37,285 nucleotides of DNA from Streptomyces mayonensis (GCF_018982965.1 NZ_JACBYP010000082.1:1-37285); one strand, 5' to 3'; counted from the stretch's first letter, positions 23,025 through 31,009 are shown. Notes: generated by a model from the letters alone, not told the origin. Made by a program: numbers and translations.

Positions 23025-24431
23025 ATGTCTGCCGACACCGTTCCCGACGCCGACCGGGGCACCGGCGCCCACCGCCCCGACGCCGACTGGGGCACCGTCA
23101 CCGGCTGGGGCCGCACGGCGCCCACCGGCGGGCTCCTGGTCCGCCCGCGGACGTACGAGGAGGCGGCCGTCGCCGTCCGGGAGTGCGGGGCGCGCGGCGG
23201 CATCGCGAGGGGGCTGGGGCGGGCGTACGGGGATGCGGCGCAGAACGCGGGCGGCGCCGTCCTCGACATGACGGCCCTGGACCGCGTGCACGCGATCGAC
23301 GCCGACGGCGGCACCGTGCTGTGCGACGCGGGTGTGTCCCTGCACCGGCTGATGGAGGTGCTGCTGCCGCTCGGCTGGTTCGTGCCGGTGACGCCCGGCA
23401 CCCGCTACGTGACGGTCGGCGGGGCGGTCGGCGCCGACATCCACGGCAAGAACCACCACGTGTCGGGGTCGTTCACGCGGCACGTGCTCTCCCTGGAGCT
23501 GCTCACCGCCGACGGCACGGTACGCACCGTCACCCCGGGCACGCCCCTGTTCGACGCGACCGCGGGCGGCATGGGGCTGACCGGTGTGATCCTCACCGCG
23601 ACGCTGCGGCTCCAGCCGGTCGAGACGTCGCTGATGTCGGTCGACACCGAGCGCGCCACCGACCTGGACGACCTGATGGCCCGTCTGACGGCCACCGACC
23701 ACCGCTACCGCTACTCGGTCGCCTGGATCGACCTCCTGGCGCGCGGCGGGGCGACCGGCCGCGCGGTGCTCACCCGCGGCGACCACGCCCCGCTGGACGC
23801 GCTGCCCGCCCGGTCCCGCGCCCGGCGTGCGCCGCTCGCCTTCCGCGCCTCCCGCCTGCCGGCCGCCCCCGACCTCGTACCGGACGGGCTGCTCGGCCGG
23901 ACGACGGTGGGCCTGTTCAACGAGGTCTGGTACCGCAAGGCGCCCCGGTTCAGCCGGGGGCGGCTCCAGCGCATCTCCGCCTTCTTCCACCCCCTGGACG
24001 GTGTCCCGCACTGGAACCGCGTCTACGGCCGCGGGGGCTTCGTGCAGTACCAGTTCGTCGTGGGGCTCGGCCGGGAGGAAGCGCTGCGCGGCATCGTGCG
24101 GCGTGTCTCCGCGCGCCGCTGTCCGTCGTTCCTGGCGGTCCTCAAACGGTTCGGCGAGGCCGACCCGGGCTGGCTCTCCTTCCCCGTGCCGGGCTGGACG
24201 CTGGCCCTGGACGTCCCGGCTGGTCTGCCGGGCCTCGGTGCCTTCCTGGACGAGCTGGACGAGGAGGTCGCCCGCGCGGGCGGCCGGGTCTACCTCGCCA
24301 AGGACTCCCGGCTGCGCCCCGACCTGCTGGCCGCGATGTACCCGCGCCTCGCCGACTTCCGCGCGCTGCGCGCGGAACTGGACCCGCGCGGGGTGTTCGT
24401 CTCCGACCTGGCCCGCCGCCTCGCCCTGTGA
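23025..24431 (+). CDS. dprE1: Decaprenylphosphoryl-beta-D-ribose 2'-oxidase
   Basis: A 468-residue FAD oxidase of the vanillyl-alcohol-oxidase fold that oxidises decaprenylphosphoryl-ribose at C2'. It follows the mycobacterial enzyme closely: VTGWGRTAP, GRAYGDAAQNAGG, DAGVSLHRLM, PGTRYVTVGGAVGADIHGKNHH, WNRVYGRGGFVQYQFV and AKDSRL (Lys426, equivalent to active-site Lys418). The residue equivalent to mycobacterial Cys387, the target of benzothiazinone inhibitors, is Ala394 (WTLALD where M. tuberculosis has WNICVD). No signal peptide is visible. The ATG at 23025 follows a -10-like TACGGT by 7 nt. It is followed by dprE2 after a repeat-rich 196-bp gap. Confidence 0.95.
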   Translation: MSADTVPDADRGTGAHRPDADWGTVTGWGRTAPTGGLLVRPRTYEEAAVAVRECGARGGIARGLGRAYGDAAQNAGGAVLDMTALDRVHAIDADGGTVLCDAGVSLHRLMEVLLPLGWFVPVTPGTRYVTVGGAVGADIHGKNHHVSGSFTRHVLSLELLTADGTVRTVTPGTPLFDATAGGMGLTGVILTATLRLQPVETSLMSVDTERATDLDDLMARLTATDHRYRYSVAWIDLLARGGATGRAVLTRGDHAPLDALPARSRARRAPLAFRASRLPAAPDLVPDGLLGRTTVGLFNEVWYRKAPRFSRGRLQRISAFFHPLDGVPHWNRVYGRGGFVQYQFVVGLGREEALRGIVRRVSARRCPSFLAVLKRFGEADPGWLSFPVPGWTLALDVPAGLPGLGAFLDELDEEVARAGGRVYLAKDSRLRPDLLAAMYPRLADFRALRAELDPRGVFVSDLARRLAL

Positions 24432-24474
24432 GGCCCCGGGACGCCTTCGCACACCTCCGGGCACCCGGAACACG

Positions 24475-24599
24475 CCCGAACATCCCGGAACGCTCAGAAC
24501 GCCCCCGGGGACACACCCGGGACACACCCGAACATCCCGGAACACCCCGACCACTCCCGAGACACCCCCGGAACACCCCGAACACTCCCGAGACACCCC
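24475..24599. repeat. Degenerate CCCGAACA/CCCGGAACAC repeats between dprE1 and dprE2
   Basis: The gap is built from short words such as CCCGAACATCCCGGAAC (exact copies at 24475-24491 and 24527-24543) and CACTCCCGAGACACCCC (exact copies at 24552-24568 and 24583-24599). One strand is strongly C/A-rich and carries no good hairpin. It is probably slippage-derived spacer. Confidence 0.75.
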
Positions 24600-24627
24600 G
24601 CACACCCCCGACATGTCTGGAGCTGCC

Positions 24628-25383
24628 GTGAAGGACGCCTTCGGCCTCCCCCAGTCCCTCCTCGTCCTCGGCGGCACCTCCGAGATCGCGCTCGCCACCG
24701 TGCGCCGTCTGGTGGCCCGCCGCACCCGCACCGTCTGGCTGGCCGGGCGTCCCTCCCCCGCCCTGGACGGCGCGGCCGAGCAGCTGCGGGGGCTGGGCGC
24801 CGAGGTGCGCACCGTCGCCTTCGACGCGCTGGATCCCGAGGCCCACGAGGAGGCGCTCGGCAAGGTGTTCGCCGAGGGCGACATCGACCTGGTGCTGCTG
24901 GCCTTCGGCATCCTGGGCGACCAGGCGCACGACGAGCGCGAGCCGCTGAACGCGGTGCGGGTCGCGCAGACCAACTACACCGGCGCGGTCTCGGCCGGTC
25001 TGGTCGCCGCCCGCGCGCTGCAGGCCCAGGGCCACGGTTCGCTGGTGGTGCTCTCCTCCGTGGCCGGTGAGCGGGCCCGCCGCGCCAACTTCATCTACGG
25101 CTCCAGCAAGGCCGGCCTGGACGCCTTCGCGCAGGGCCTGGGCGACGCGCTGCACGGCACGGGCGTGCACGTCATGGTCGTACGCCCCGGGTTCGTGCGG
25201 TCGCGGATGACCGAGGGGATGGAGGAGGCACCGCTCACCACGACGCCGGGGGCGGTCGCCGCGGCCATCGAGCTGGGGCTGCGGCGGCGCTCGGAGACGG
25301 TGTGGGTGCCGGGCACGCTGCGGGTGGTGATGTCGGCCCTGCGGCACCTGCCGCGGACGGTGTTCCGGCGGCTGCCGGTGTGA
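24628..25383 (+). CDS. dprE2: Decaprenylphosphoryl-2-keto-ribose reductase
   Basis: A 251-residue short-chain dehydrogenase that reduces the DprE1 product to decaprenylphosphoryl-arabinose with NAD(P)H. Motifs: GGTSEIALA cofactor loop (15-23), LAFGILGD, Ser143/144 (LSSVAGERARRANF) and Y157-GSS-K161. The C-terminal LRVVMSALRHLPRTVFRRLPV strongly resembles the mycobacterial protein. I chose the GTG at 24628 (GGAG 5 nt upstream) over the ATG at 24613, because family members begin only a few residues before GLPQSLLVLGG. It converges on the 2H-phosphoesterase gene with a 10-bp gap. Confidence 0.94.
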   Translation: MKDAFGLPQSLLVLGGTSEIALATVRRLVARRTRTVWLAGRPSPALDGAAEQLRGLGAEVRTVAFDALDPEAHEEALGKVFAEGDIDLVLLAFGILGDQAHDEREPLNAVRVAQTNYTGAVSAGLVAARALQAQGHGSLVVLSSVAGERARRANFIYGSSKAGLDAFAQGLGDALHGTGVHVMVVRPGFVRSRMTEGMEEAPLTTTPGAVAAAIELGLRRRSETVWVPGTLRVVMSALRHLPRTVFRRLPV

Positions 25384-25393
25384 TCCCGGAGAC

Positions 25394-25972
25394 CTACCGG
25401 CCGGGCAGCGAGCCGCTCTCCACGCGGCCCGCCTGCGGGGGCACCGTGGCGCTGCCGAAGGGGAACTCGCGCAGCTTGCGCCACACGCTGTCGGCACCCT
25501 GCTCGTAGAGGGCGAATCCGGTGCAGGGCCACTGCGCCTCGTAGTCGGACAGCTCCTCGTAGGCGCGGTCCATCGCCGCCTCCTCGATGCCGTGCGCCAC
25601 GGTGACGTGCGGGTGGTACGGGAACTGCAGTTCGCGGGGGACGGGGCCGTGCGCGTCGCGGACCCGCTTCTGCAGCCAGGAGCAGGCCGCGCCGCCCTCG
25701 ACCACCTGGACGAAGACCACGGGCGAGAGCGGACGGAAGGTGCCGGTGCCGGACAGCCGCATCGGGAAGGGGCGGCCGCGCGCCGCCACCTCCGCCAGGT
25801 GCGCCTCGATCGCGGGCAGCGCGCCGCCGTCGACCTCCGTCGGCGGCAGCAGGGTGACGTGCGTGGGGATGCACAGAGCCGCGGGGTCGCCGAAGCCCGC
25901 GCGCAGCTGCTGGAGCTTGCTGCCGTGAGGCTCCGGGACCGCGATCGACACGCCGATCGTTACGGTCCCCAC
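25394..25972 (-). CDS. 2'-5' RNA ligase family (2H phosphoesterase) protein
   Basis: A 192-residue protein with two HxT motifs that define the 2H phosphoesterase fold: THVTLLPP in the N-terminal half and HPHVTVAHG in the C-terminal half. Family members open cyclic phosphates or ligate 2'-5' RNA; the substrate here is unknown. The start is the GTG at 25972 with AGGAG about 5 nt upstream, giving MGTVTIGVSIAVPEP; an upstream start would add 22 unlike residues. No membrane segment is present. It is about 165 bp downstream of trpS. Confidence 0.9.
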   Translation of the reverse strand: MGTVTIGVSIAVPEPHGSKLQQLRAGFGDPAALCIPTHVTLLPPTEVDGGALPAIEAHLAEVAARGRPFPMRLSGTGTFRPLSPVVFVQVVEGGAACSWLQKRVRDAHGPVPRELQFPYHPHVTVAHGIEEAAMDRAYEELSDYEAQWPCTGFALYEQGADSVWRKLREFPFGSATVPPQAGRVESGSLPGR

Positions 25973-26137
25973 TTCGTCTCCTGTCGTTGTGTGTCCTTCT
26001 GCCGGACACCCGGTTATCGACTGTACGGCCACCGCCACGCCCGGGGCAGGCGCAACCGGAGTGATGTGCAGCGCTACGGCGGCATGCCGGGGCGCACGGG
26101 TGGCGGCGGGGGGCGGCGGGCCCGGGGCCGCCGGGGC

Positions 26138-27205
26138 TCAGCGCTTGGCGGGCAGGAAGCCCACCTTGTCGTACGCCCGGGCGAGTGTCTCCGCGGCGAC
26201 GGTCCTGGCCTTCTCGGCGCCCTTGGCGAGGACCGCGTCCAGCGTCTCGGGGTCGTCCAGGTACTGCAGGGTGCGCTCGCGGAACGGCGTGACGAACTCC
26301 ACGACGACGTCGGCGAGGTCCGTCTTCAGCGCGCCGTAGCCCTTGCCCTCGTACTTCTGCTCCAGCTCCGCGATCCCGGCGCCGGTGAGGGTGGAGTAGA
26401 TCGACAGCAGGTTGCTGACGCCGGGCTTGTGCTCGCGGTCGAAGCGGATCACGGTGTCGGTGTCCGTGACCGCGCTCCTGACCTTCTTGGCGGTGGCCTT
26501 CGGCTCGTCCAGCAGGTTGATCAGGCCCTTCGGGGTGGCCGCCGACTTGCTCATCTTGGCAGTCGGTTCCTGAAGGTCGTAGATCTTCGCCGTCTCCTTG
26601 AGGATGTGGGCGCTCGGGACGGTGAAGGCGTCGCCGTAGGTCTGGTTGAAGCGGTCCGCGAGGTCGCGGGTCAGCTCCAGGTGCTGGCGCTGGTCCTCGC
26701 CGACGGGGACCTGGTCGGCCTGGTAGAGCAGGATGTCGGCGACCATCAGCATCGGGTACGTGAACAGGCCGACGGTGGTGCGGTCGTTGCCCTGCTTGGC
26801 GGACTTGTCCTTGAACTGGGTCATCCGGGAGGCCTCGCCGAAGCCGGTGATGCAGTTCATCAGCCAGCCGAGCTCGGCGTGCTCCGGGACGTGGCTCTGC
26901 ACGAACAGGGTGCAGCGGTCCGGGTCGAGGCCGGCCGCGAGGAGCTGGGCGGCGGCGACGCGGGTGTTCTCGCGCAGCTCCTTCGGGTCCTGCGGGACCG
27001 TGATCGCGTGCAGGTCGACGACGGTGTAGAACGCGTCGTGGGTTTCCTGCATGTCGACCCACTGGCGGACGGCGCCGAGGTAGTTGCCGAGGTGGAACGA
27101 GCCGGAGGTCGGCTGGATACCGGAGAGCACGCGCGGACGACGCTGCATGGCGGAGCCATTCCCCTGAGGGCGGTGGTGGGAGACGGGCGGGCGTTCAGAG
27201 GCCAT
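26138..27205 (-). CDS. trpS: Tryptophanyl-tRNA synthetase
   Basis: A 355-residue class I synthetase charging tRNA-Trp. SGIQPTSGSFHLGNYLG contains the HIGH-type signature (His38-Leu-Gly-Asn41), and KMSKS ends at residue 221. The AxVP-like VGEDQRQHLELTRDLADRFN segment and C-terminal anticodon-binding helices are typical. Most bacterial TrpS begin just before RVLSGIQ; the ATG at 27148 (MQRRPRVLSG) is thus a serious alternative, as are ATGs at 27211 and 27214. Whether the genome holds a second trpS, as some Streptomyces do for indolmycin resistance, cannot be seen here. Confidence 0.95.
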   Translation of the reverse strand: MASERPPVSHHRPQGNGSAMQRRPRVLSGIQPTSGSFHLGNYLGAVRQWVDMQETHDAFYTVVDLHAITVPQDPKELRENTRVAAAQLLAAGLDPDRCTLFVQSHVPEHAELGWLMNCITGFGEASRMTQFKDKSAKQGNDRTTVGLFTYPMLMVADILLYQADQVPVGEDQRQHLELTRDLADRFNQTYGDAFTVPSAHILKETAKIYDLQEPTAKMSKSAATPKGLINLLDEPKATAKKVRSAVTDTDTVIRFDREHKPGVSNLLSIYSTLTGAGIAELEQKYEGKGYGALKTDLADVVVEFVTPFRERTLQYLDDPETLDAVLAKGAEKARTVAAETLARAYDKVGFLPAKR

Positions 27206-27304
27206 GTTCATCATTCTCTCAGGCCCCGGGGCGCGCTCCGGCACTGGTTCGGTACAGGGGTGTTCCAGTCCGTCTGCGGGGGTGTGACAGCGGGTACGGC
27301 GACG

Positions 27305-27335
27305 GGGGCGCCCCCTGGCCGGTCGGGGACGCCCC
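27305..27335 (-). terminator. Terminator of glyA
   Basis: Arms GGGGCGCCCCC (27305-27315) and GGGGACGCCCC (27325-27335) pair over 11 bp with one G-U wobble across a 9-nt loop, 20 bp after the glyA stop on the minus strand. Confidence 0.65.
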
Positions 27336-27354
27336 AGCGGGAACACCGTCCGGG

Positions 27355-28800
27355 TCAGCCCAGGTCGATCTCCGGGTACAGCGGGAAGCCGGCCACCAGG
27401 TCGGTCGCGCGCTGCGCGATCTCGTCGGCGACCTTCGCGTCGAGGACGTGGGAGGCCTTGGAGGGGGCGCCGGACTTGGTGGTGCCGGGCTCCGTCGCGC
27501 TCAGGACGCGGTCGATGAGGCCCGCGACCTCGTCCATCTCGGCGGTGCCGAGGCCGCGCGTGGTCAGCGCCGGGGTGCCGATGCGGATGCCGGAGGTGTA
27601 CCAGGCGCCGTTCGGGTCGGCCGGGACGGCGTTGCGGTTGGTGACGATGCCGGAGGCGAGGAGGGCGGCCTCGGCCTGGCGGCCGGTGAGGCCGTAGGAG
27701 GACGCCACGTCGATCAGGTTGAGGTGGTTGTCCGTGCCGCCGGTCACCAGGGTGGCGCCGCGGCGCGTCAGGCCCTCGGCGAGGGCGCGGGCGTTGTCGA
27801 CGATGCGCTGCGCGTAGTCCTGGAACGCGGGCTGCCGGGCCTCGGCCAGGGCGACGGCCTTGGCGGCCATGACGTGCGGGAGCGGGCCGCCGAGGACCAT
27901 CGGGCAGCCGCGGTCGACCTGGTCCTTGAGGGAGTCGTCGCACAGGACCATGCCGCCGCGCGGGCCGCGCAGCGACTTGTGCGTGGTCGTCGTCACGATC
28001 TGGGCGTGCGGGACCGGGTCGAAGTCGCCGGTGAGCACCTTGCCCGCGACCAGTCCGGCGAAGTGCGCCATGTCGACCATGAGGGTCGCGCCGACCTCGT
28101 CGGCGATCTCGCGCATGATCCGGAAGTTCACCAGCCGGGGGTACGCGGAGTAGCCGGCGACGATGATCAGCGGCTTGAACTCGCGGGCCGAGGCGCGCAG
28201 GGCGTCGTAGTCGATGAGGCCGGTGGCCGGGTCGGTGCCGTAGGAGCGCTGGTCGAACATCTTGCCGGAGATGTTCGGCCGGAAGCCGTGGGTGAGGTGG
28301 CCGCCGGCGTCCAGGGACATGCCGAGCATCCGCTGGTTGCCGAAGGCCTGGCGCAGCTCGGCCCAGTCGGCGTCGGTGAGGTCGTTGACCTGGCGGGCGC
28401 CGGTCTTCTCCAGGAAGGGCACCTCGACGCGGGCGCCGAGGACGGCCCAGAAGGCGACGAGGTTGGCGTCGATGCCGGAGTGCGGCTGGACGTAGGCGTG
28501 ACGGGCGCCGAACAGCTCGCGGGCGTGCTCGGCGGCCAGGGCCTCGACGGTGTCGACGTTGCGGCAGCCGGCGTAGAAGCGGCGGCCGACGGTGCCCTCG
28601 GCGTACTTGTCGCTGAACCAGTTGCCCATCGCGAGGAGCGTGGCCGGGGAGGCGTAGTTCTCCGAGGCGATCAGCTTGAGCATCTCGCGCTGGTCGGCGA
28701 CCTCCTGGCCGATGGCGTCCGCCACGCGGGGCTCGACGGTGCGGATCACGTCGAGGGCGGCGCGGTAGGCGGTGGACTCGGGGGTGAGGTCTGCGGGCAT
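27355..28800 (-). CDS. glyA: Serine hydroxymethyltransferase
   Basis: A 481-residue PLP enzyme converting serine and tetrahydrofolate to glycine and 5,10-methylene-THF. It belongs to the longer actinobacterial type, about 60 residues above the common 420. Hallmarks: LIASENYASPA, PHSGIDANL, VDMAHFAGLVAG and the PLP lysine K275 in TTTTHKSLRGPRGG. The ATG at 28800 has GGAGG about 6 nt upstream. A ZTP riboswitch-like element precedes it, linking expression to folate/purine status. A hairpin ends it before trpS. Confidence 0.96.
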   Translation of the reverse strand: MPADLTPESTAYRAALDVIRTVEPRVADAIGQEVADQREMLKLIASENYASPATLLAMGNWFSDKYAEGTVGRRFYAGCRNVDTVEALAAEHARELFGARHAYVQPHSGIDANLVAFWAVLGARVEVPFLEKTGARQVNDLTDADWAELRQAFGNQRMLGMSLDAGGHLTHGFRPNISGKMFDQRSYGTDPATGLIDYDALRASAREFKPLIIVAGYSAYPRLVNFRIMREIADEVGATLMVDMAHFAGLVAGKVLTGDFDPVPHAQIVTTTTHKSLRGPRGGMVLCDDSLKDQVDRGCPMVLGGPLPHVMAAKAVALAEARQPAFQDYAQRIVDNARALAEGLTRRGATLVTGGTDNHLNLIDVASSYGLTGRQAEAALLASGIVTNRNAVPADPNGAWYTSGIRIGTPALTTRGLGTAEMDEVAGLIDRVLSATEPGTTKSGAPSKASHVLDAKVADEIAQRATDLVAGFPLYPEIDLG

Positions 28801-28842
28801 GGGGGCCTCCGGACGTTGCGTTCAGCGTTCACGGTACGGATG

Positions 28843-28920
28843 GCCCAGGCGCACGGCACGTGTTCTTCCCGGGGCCGCTCCCCGATGGTTCGTCCCATCC
28901 CAGCGCGCCAGTCACGGCCC
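28843..28920 (-). ncRNA. ZTP (pfl) riboswitch upstream of glyA
   Basis: On the minus strand the leader reads CCGTGACTGGCGCGC, then GGGATGGGACGAACCATCGG and GGAGCGGCC, and after a variable hairpin GTGCCGTGCGCCTGGGC. These match the conserved ZTP pattern: the CGUGACUGGC strand, a GAUGG...CCAUC stem with GGGAGC, and the late CCG...CGCCUGGGC strand that pairs back with GGCGC. glyA is a classic target of this switch, which senses ZTP/ZMP when folate is short and turns the gene on. The end lies 43 nt before the ATG. Recognised by motif; no folding program was run. Confidence 0.85.
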
Positions 28921-29063
28921 GCCGCCAGGGTACCGGGTGGGTCCGGGCGGCGCGGGGGTGTCCGGGATACGGAAGGCGGCCTTCGGGTCCGGTGCGGGAT
29001 GCACTCGGGATGCGGACGAGCACAGCGGACATCGCGGATCCCGGGGCAACGTGCGCGGGACCG

Positions 29064-30449
29064 CTACGGCAGCGTCCGGCACAGCGCCTCCAGGGCTCCC
29101 GCCCAGGCGTGGTCCGGCGGGGTGCCGTAGCCGACGACGACGGCGTCCACCGGGTCGGTCGTGGCGTCGGGGTGGCGGAAGGACGCCAGGCCGTGCAGGC
29201 CGAGTCCCTGCCAGGCCGCCGCCCGGAGCACCGGCTGCTCGGTGCCGGGCGGCAGTCGCAGTACGGCGTGCAGGCCGGCCGCGATGCCGGTGACCCGCAC
29301 CCGGGGGGCGCGGGCGGCGACCTCGGCGACCAGGGCGTCACGGCGCCGGCGGTAGCGCAGGCGGGCGGCGCGGACGTGGCGGTCGTAGGCGCCGGAGGTC
29401 AGGAACTCCGCCAGGGTCAGCTGGTCGAGCGCCCCGCAGGTGTCCTGGGCGCCGCGGGCCGCCGTGAGGGCGTCGGTGAGGCCGGGCGGCAGCACCGTCC
29501 AGGCCAGCCGCAGGCCGGGGGTGAGGGACTTGCTGGCGGTGCCGAGGTGGACCACGCGGTCGGGGTCGAGTCCCTGGAGGGCGCCGACGGGCTGGCGGTC
29601 GTAGCGGAACTCGCCGTCGTAGTCGTCCTCCAGGACCAGGCCGCCGGTGCGCCGCGCCCAGTCGACGACGGCCGCCCGCCGGTCGGGGTGCAGCGGCATG
29701 CCGAGCGGGAACTGGTGGGCCGGCGTCAGCAGCACGGCGCCCGCGCCGCGGGGGACGTCCGGATCGGTGCCGAGCGCGTCCAGGGGCAGCGGTACGGTGC
29801 GCAGTCCGGCGCCGGTCAGCAGGTCGCGGTGGGCGCCAAGGCCGTACGACTCGACGGCGACGGTGTGCACGCCGCGCGCCCGCAGCACGGTGGCGAGCAG
29901 GGACAGGCCGTGGGCGAAGCCGCCGCAGACCAGCAGGCGTTCGGGGTCGGCGCGGACGCCGCGGACCCGGGCGAGGTAGCCGGCCAGCGCGGTGCGCAGT
30001 TCGGGGCGGCCGCGCGGGTCGCCGTAGCCGAGGGCGTCGTTGGGAGCGGCGGCGAGGGCGCGGCGGGCGGCCTTCAGCCACTCGGCGCGCGGGAAGGAGG
30101 CCAGGTCGGGGGTGCCGGGCCGCAGGTCGTGGGCGGGGCGGGCCGGTCCGCGCGGGCGGGGGGCGGTGCCGGTGGGCGGTACGACGGCGCGGTCGGCGAC
30201 GCGGGTGCCGGAGCCCTGCCGGGCGGTGAGCCAGCCCTCGGCCACCAGGTCGGCGTAGGAGTCGGCGACGGTGTTGCGGGCGATGCCGAGGTCGGCGGCG
30301 AGGGCGCGGGAGGAGGGCAGCCGGGTGCCGGGGGCCAGGCGGCCGGTGCGGACGGCCTCGCGCAGGGCGTCGGTCAGGCCGCGGCGCAGGCCGCCTCCGG
30401 CCGGTTCCAGGTGCAGGTCGACGCCGAGGGTGGCCCAGGGTTTCGCCAT
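29064..30449 (-). CDS. MocR/PdxR-type GntR-aminotransferase fusion regulator
   Basis: A 461-residue protein. An N-terminal winged helix of the GntR type (about 15-85: LTDALREAVRTGRLAPGTRLPSSRALAADLGIARNTVADSY) is fused to a fold-type I aminotransferase domain. The PLP lysine is K307 in TASKSLTPGLRLAW; LEDDYDGEFRY is typical. MocR proteins sense PLP or amines and control vitamin B6 or amine genes; this one may control the divergent AhpD-like genes. The ATG at 30449 follows TATGGT by 7 nt with no ribosome site, suggesting a leaderless, self-overlapping promoter. Confidence 0.93.
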   Translation of the reverse strand: MAKPWATLGVDLHLEPAGGGLRRGLTDALREAVRTGRLAPGTRLPSSRALAADLGIARNTVADSYADLVAEGWLTARQGSGTRVADRAVVPPTGTAPRPRGPARPAHDLRPGTPDLASFPRAEWLKAARRALAAAPNDALGYGDPRGRPELRTALAGYLARVRGVRADPERLLVCGGFAHGLSLLATVLRARGVHTVAVESYGLGAHRDLLTGAGLRTVPLPLDALGTDPDVPRGAGAVLLTPAHQFPLGMPLHPDRRAAVVDWARRTGGLVLEDDYDGEFRYDRQPVGALQGLDPDRVVHLGTASKSLTPGLRLAWTVLPPGLTDALTAARGAQDTCGALDQLTLAEFLTSGAYDRHVRAARLRYRRRRDALVAEVAARAPRVRVTGIAAGLHAVLRLPPGTEQPVLRAAAWQGLGLHGLASFRHPDATTDPVDAVVVGYGTPPDHAWAGALEALCRTLP

Positions 30450-30450
30450 G

Positions 30451-30464
30451 GAAGTGGACCATAC
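30451..30464. promoter_or_regulatory. Candidate MocR/PdxR operator
   Basis: GAAGTGGACCATAC resembles the AAAGTGGWCTA box described for actinobacterial PdxR. It overlaps TATGGT (30457-30462, minus), the likely -10 of the regulator gene, and lies upstream of the -10 of the divergent gene, so one bound protein could act on both. Only one copy is evident, whereas MocR proteins often use two. Confidence 0.5.
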
Positions 30465-30483
30465 CCGTGGGCAGCTTCTTTCC

Positions 30484-30489
30484 TAGCCT
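30484..30489 (+). promoter_or_regulatory. -10 box of a leaderless promoter for the first AhpD-like gene
   Basis: TAGCCT ends 7 nt before the ATG at 30497; no ribosome site and no good -35, which would fit activation by the divergent regulator. Confidence 0.45.
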
Positions 30490-30496
30490 CGGTGGC

Positions 30497-31009
30497 ATGA
30501 CGACGAACGAGAACACCGTGCCGGTCTCCGAGCCGCTTGCCGCCGAGCAGTCTCCCCGGCTGGAGTGGGCCAAGCACGCCCCCGAGGTGTGGAAGGCGAT
30601 GCTGCGCCTGGAGAAGGCGGCCGCCCAGGGCCTGGACCCGAAGCTGTCCGAGCTGGTGAAGATCCGCGCCTCGCAGCTCAACCACTGCGCCTTCTGCCTC
30701 GACATGCACACCAAGGACGCCCTCGCGGCCGGCGAGAGCGTGGAGCGGATCGTGCAGCTGGCCGCGTGGGAGGAGTCGCGGCACTTCTACACGGAGAAGG
30801 AACTGGCGGCGATCGAGCTGACCGAGGCGGTCACCGTCCTGACCGACGGCTTCGTGCCGGACGAGGTGTACGGGAGGGCCGCGGCGCACTTCGGGGAGGC
30901 GGAGCTGGCCCAGCTGATCTCCGCCATCGCCGTGATCAACACCTGGAACCGCTTCGGCGTGACCTGCCGTCTGACGCCCGGCCACTACCGCCCGGGGCAG
31001 TACGCGTGA
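30497..31009 (+). CDS. Carboxymuconolactone decarboxylase / AhpD-like protein 1
   Basis: A 170-residue all-helical protein with the AhpD-type redox motif C64-AF-C67-LDM-H71. AhpD proteins use such CxxC pairs in peroxide reduction; many single-domain relatives are of unknown substrate. LSELVKIRASQLNHCAFCL, VERIVQLAAWEES and the C-terminal ISAIAVINTWNRFGV are family-typical. It is divergent from the MocR-type regulator across 47 bp and overlaps the next gene by 4 bp (GTGA). It is a close paralog of the next product. Confidence 0.93.
   Translation: MTTNENTVPVSEPLAAEQSPRLEWAKHAPEVWKAMLRLEKAAAQGLDPKLSELVKIRASQLNHCAFCLDMHTKDALAAGESVERIVQLAAWEESRHFYTEKELAAIELTEAVTVLTDGFVPDEVYGRAAAHFGEAELAQLISAIAVINTWNRFGVTCRLTPGHYRPGQYA

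Noticed and set aside
24468..24612. Possible CRISPR-like array between dprE1 and dprE2
   Set aside because: Repeats are degenerate, irregularly spaced and have no unique spacers; no cas genes are present.
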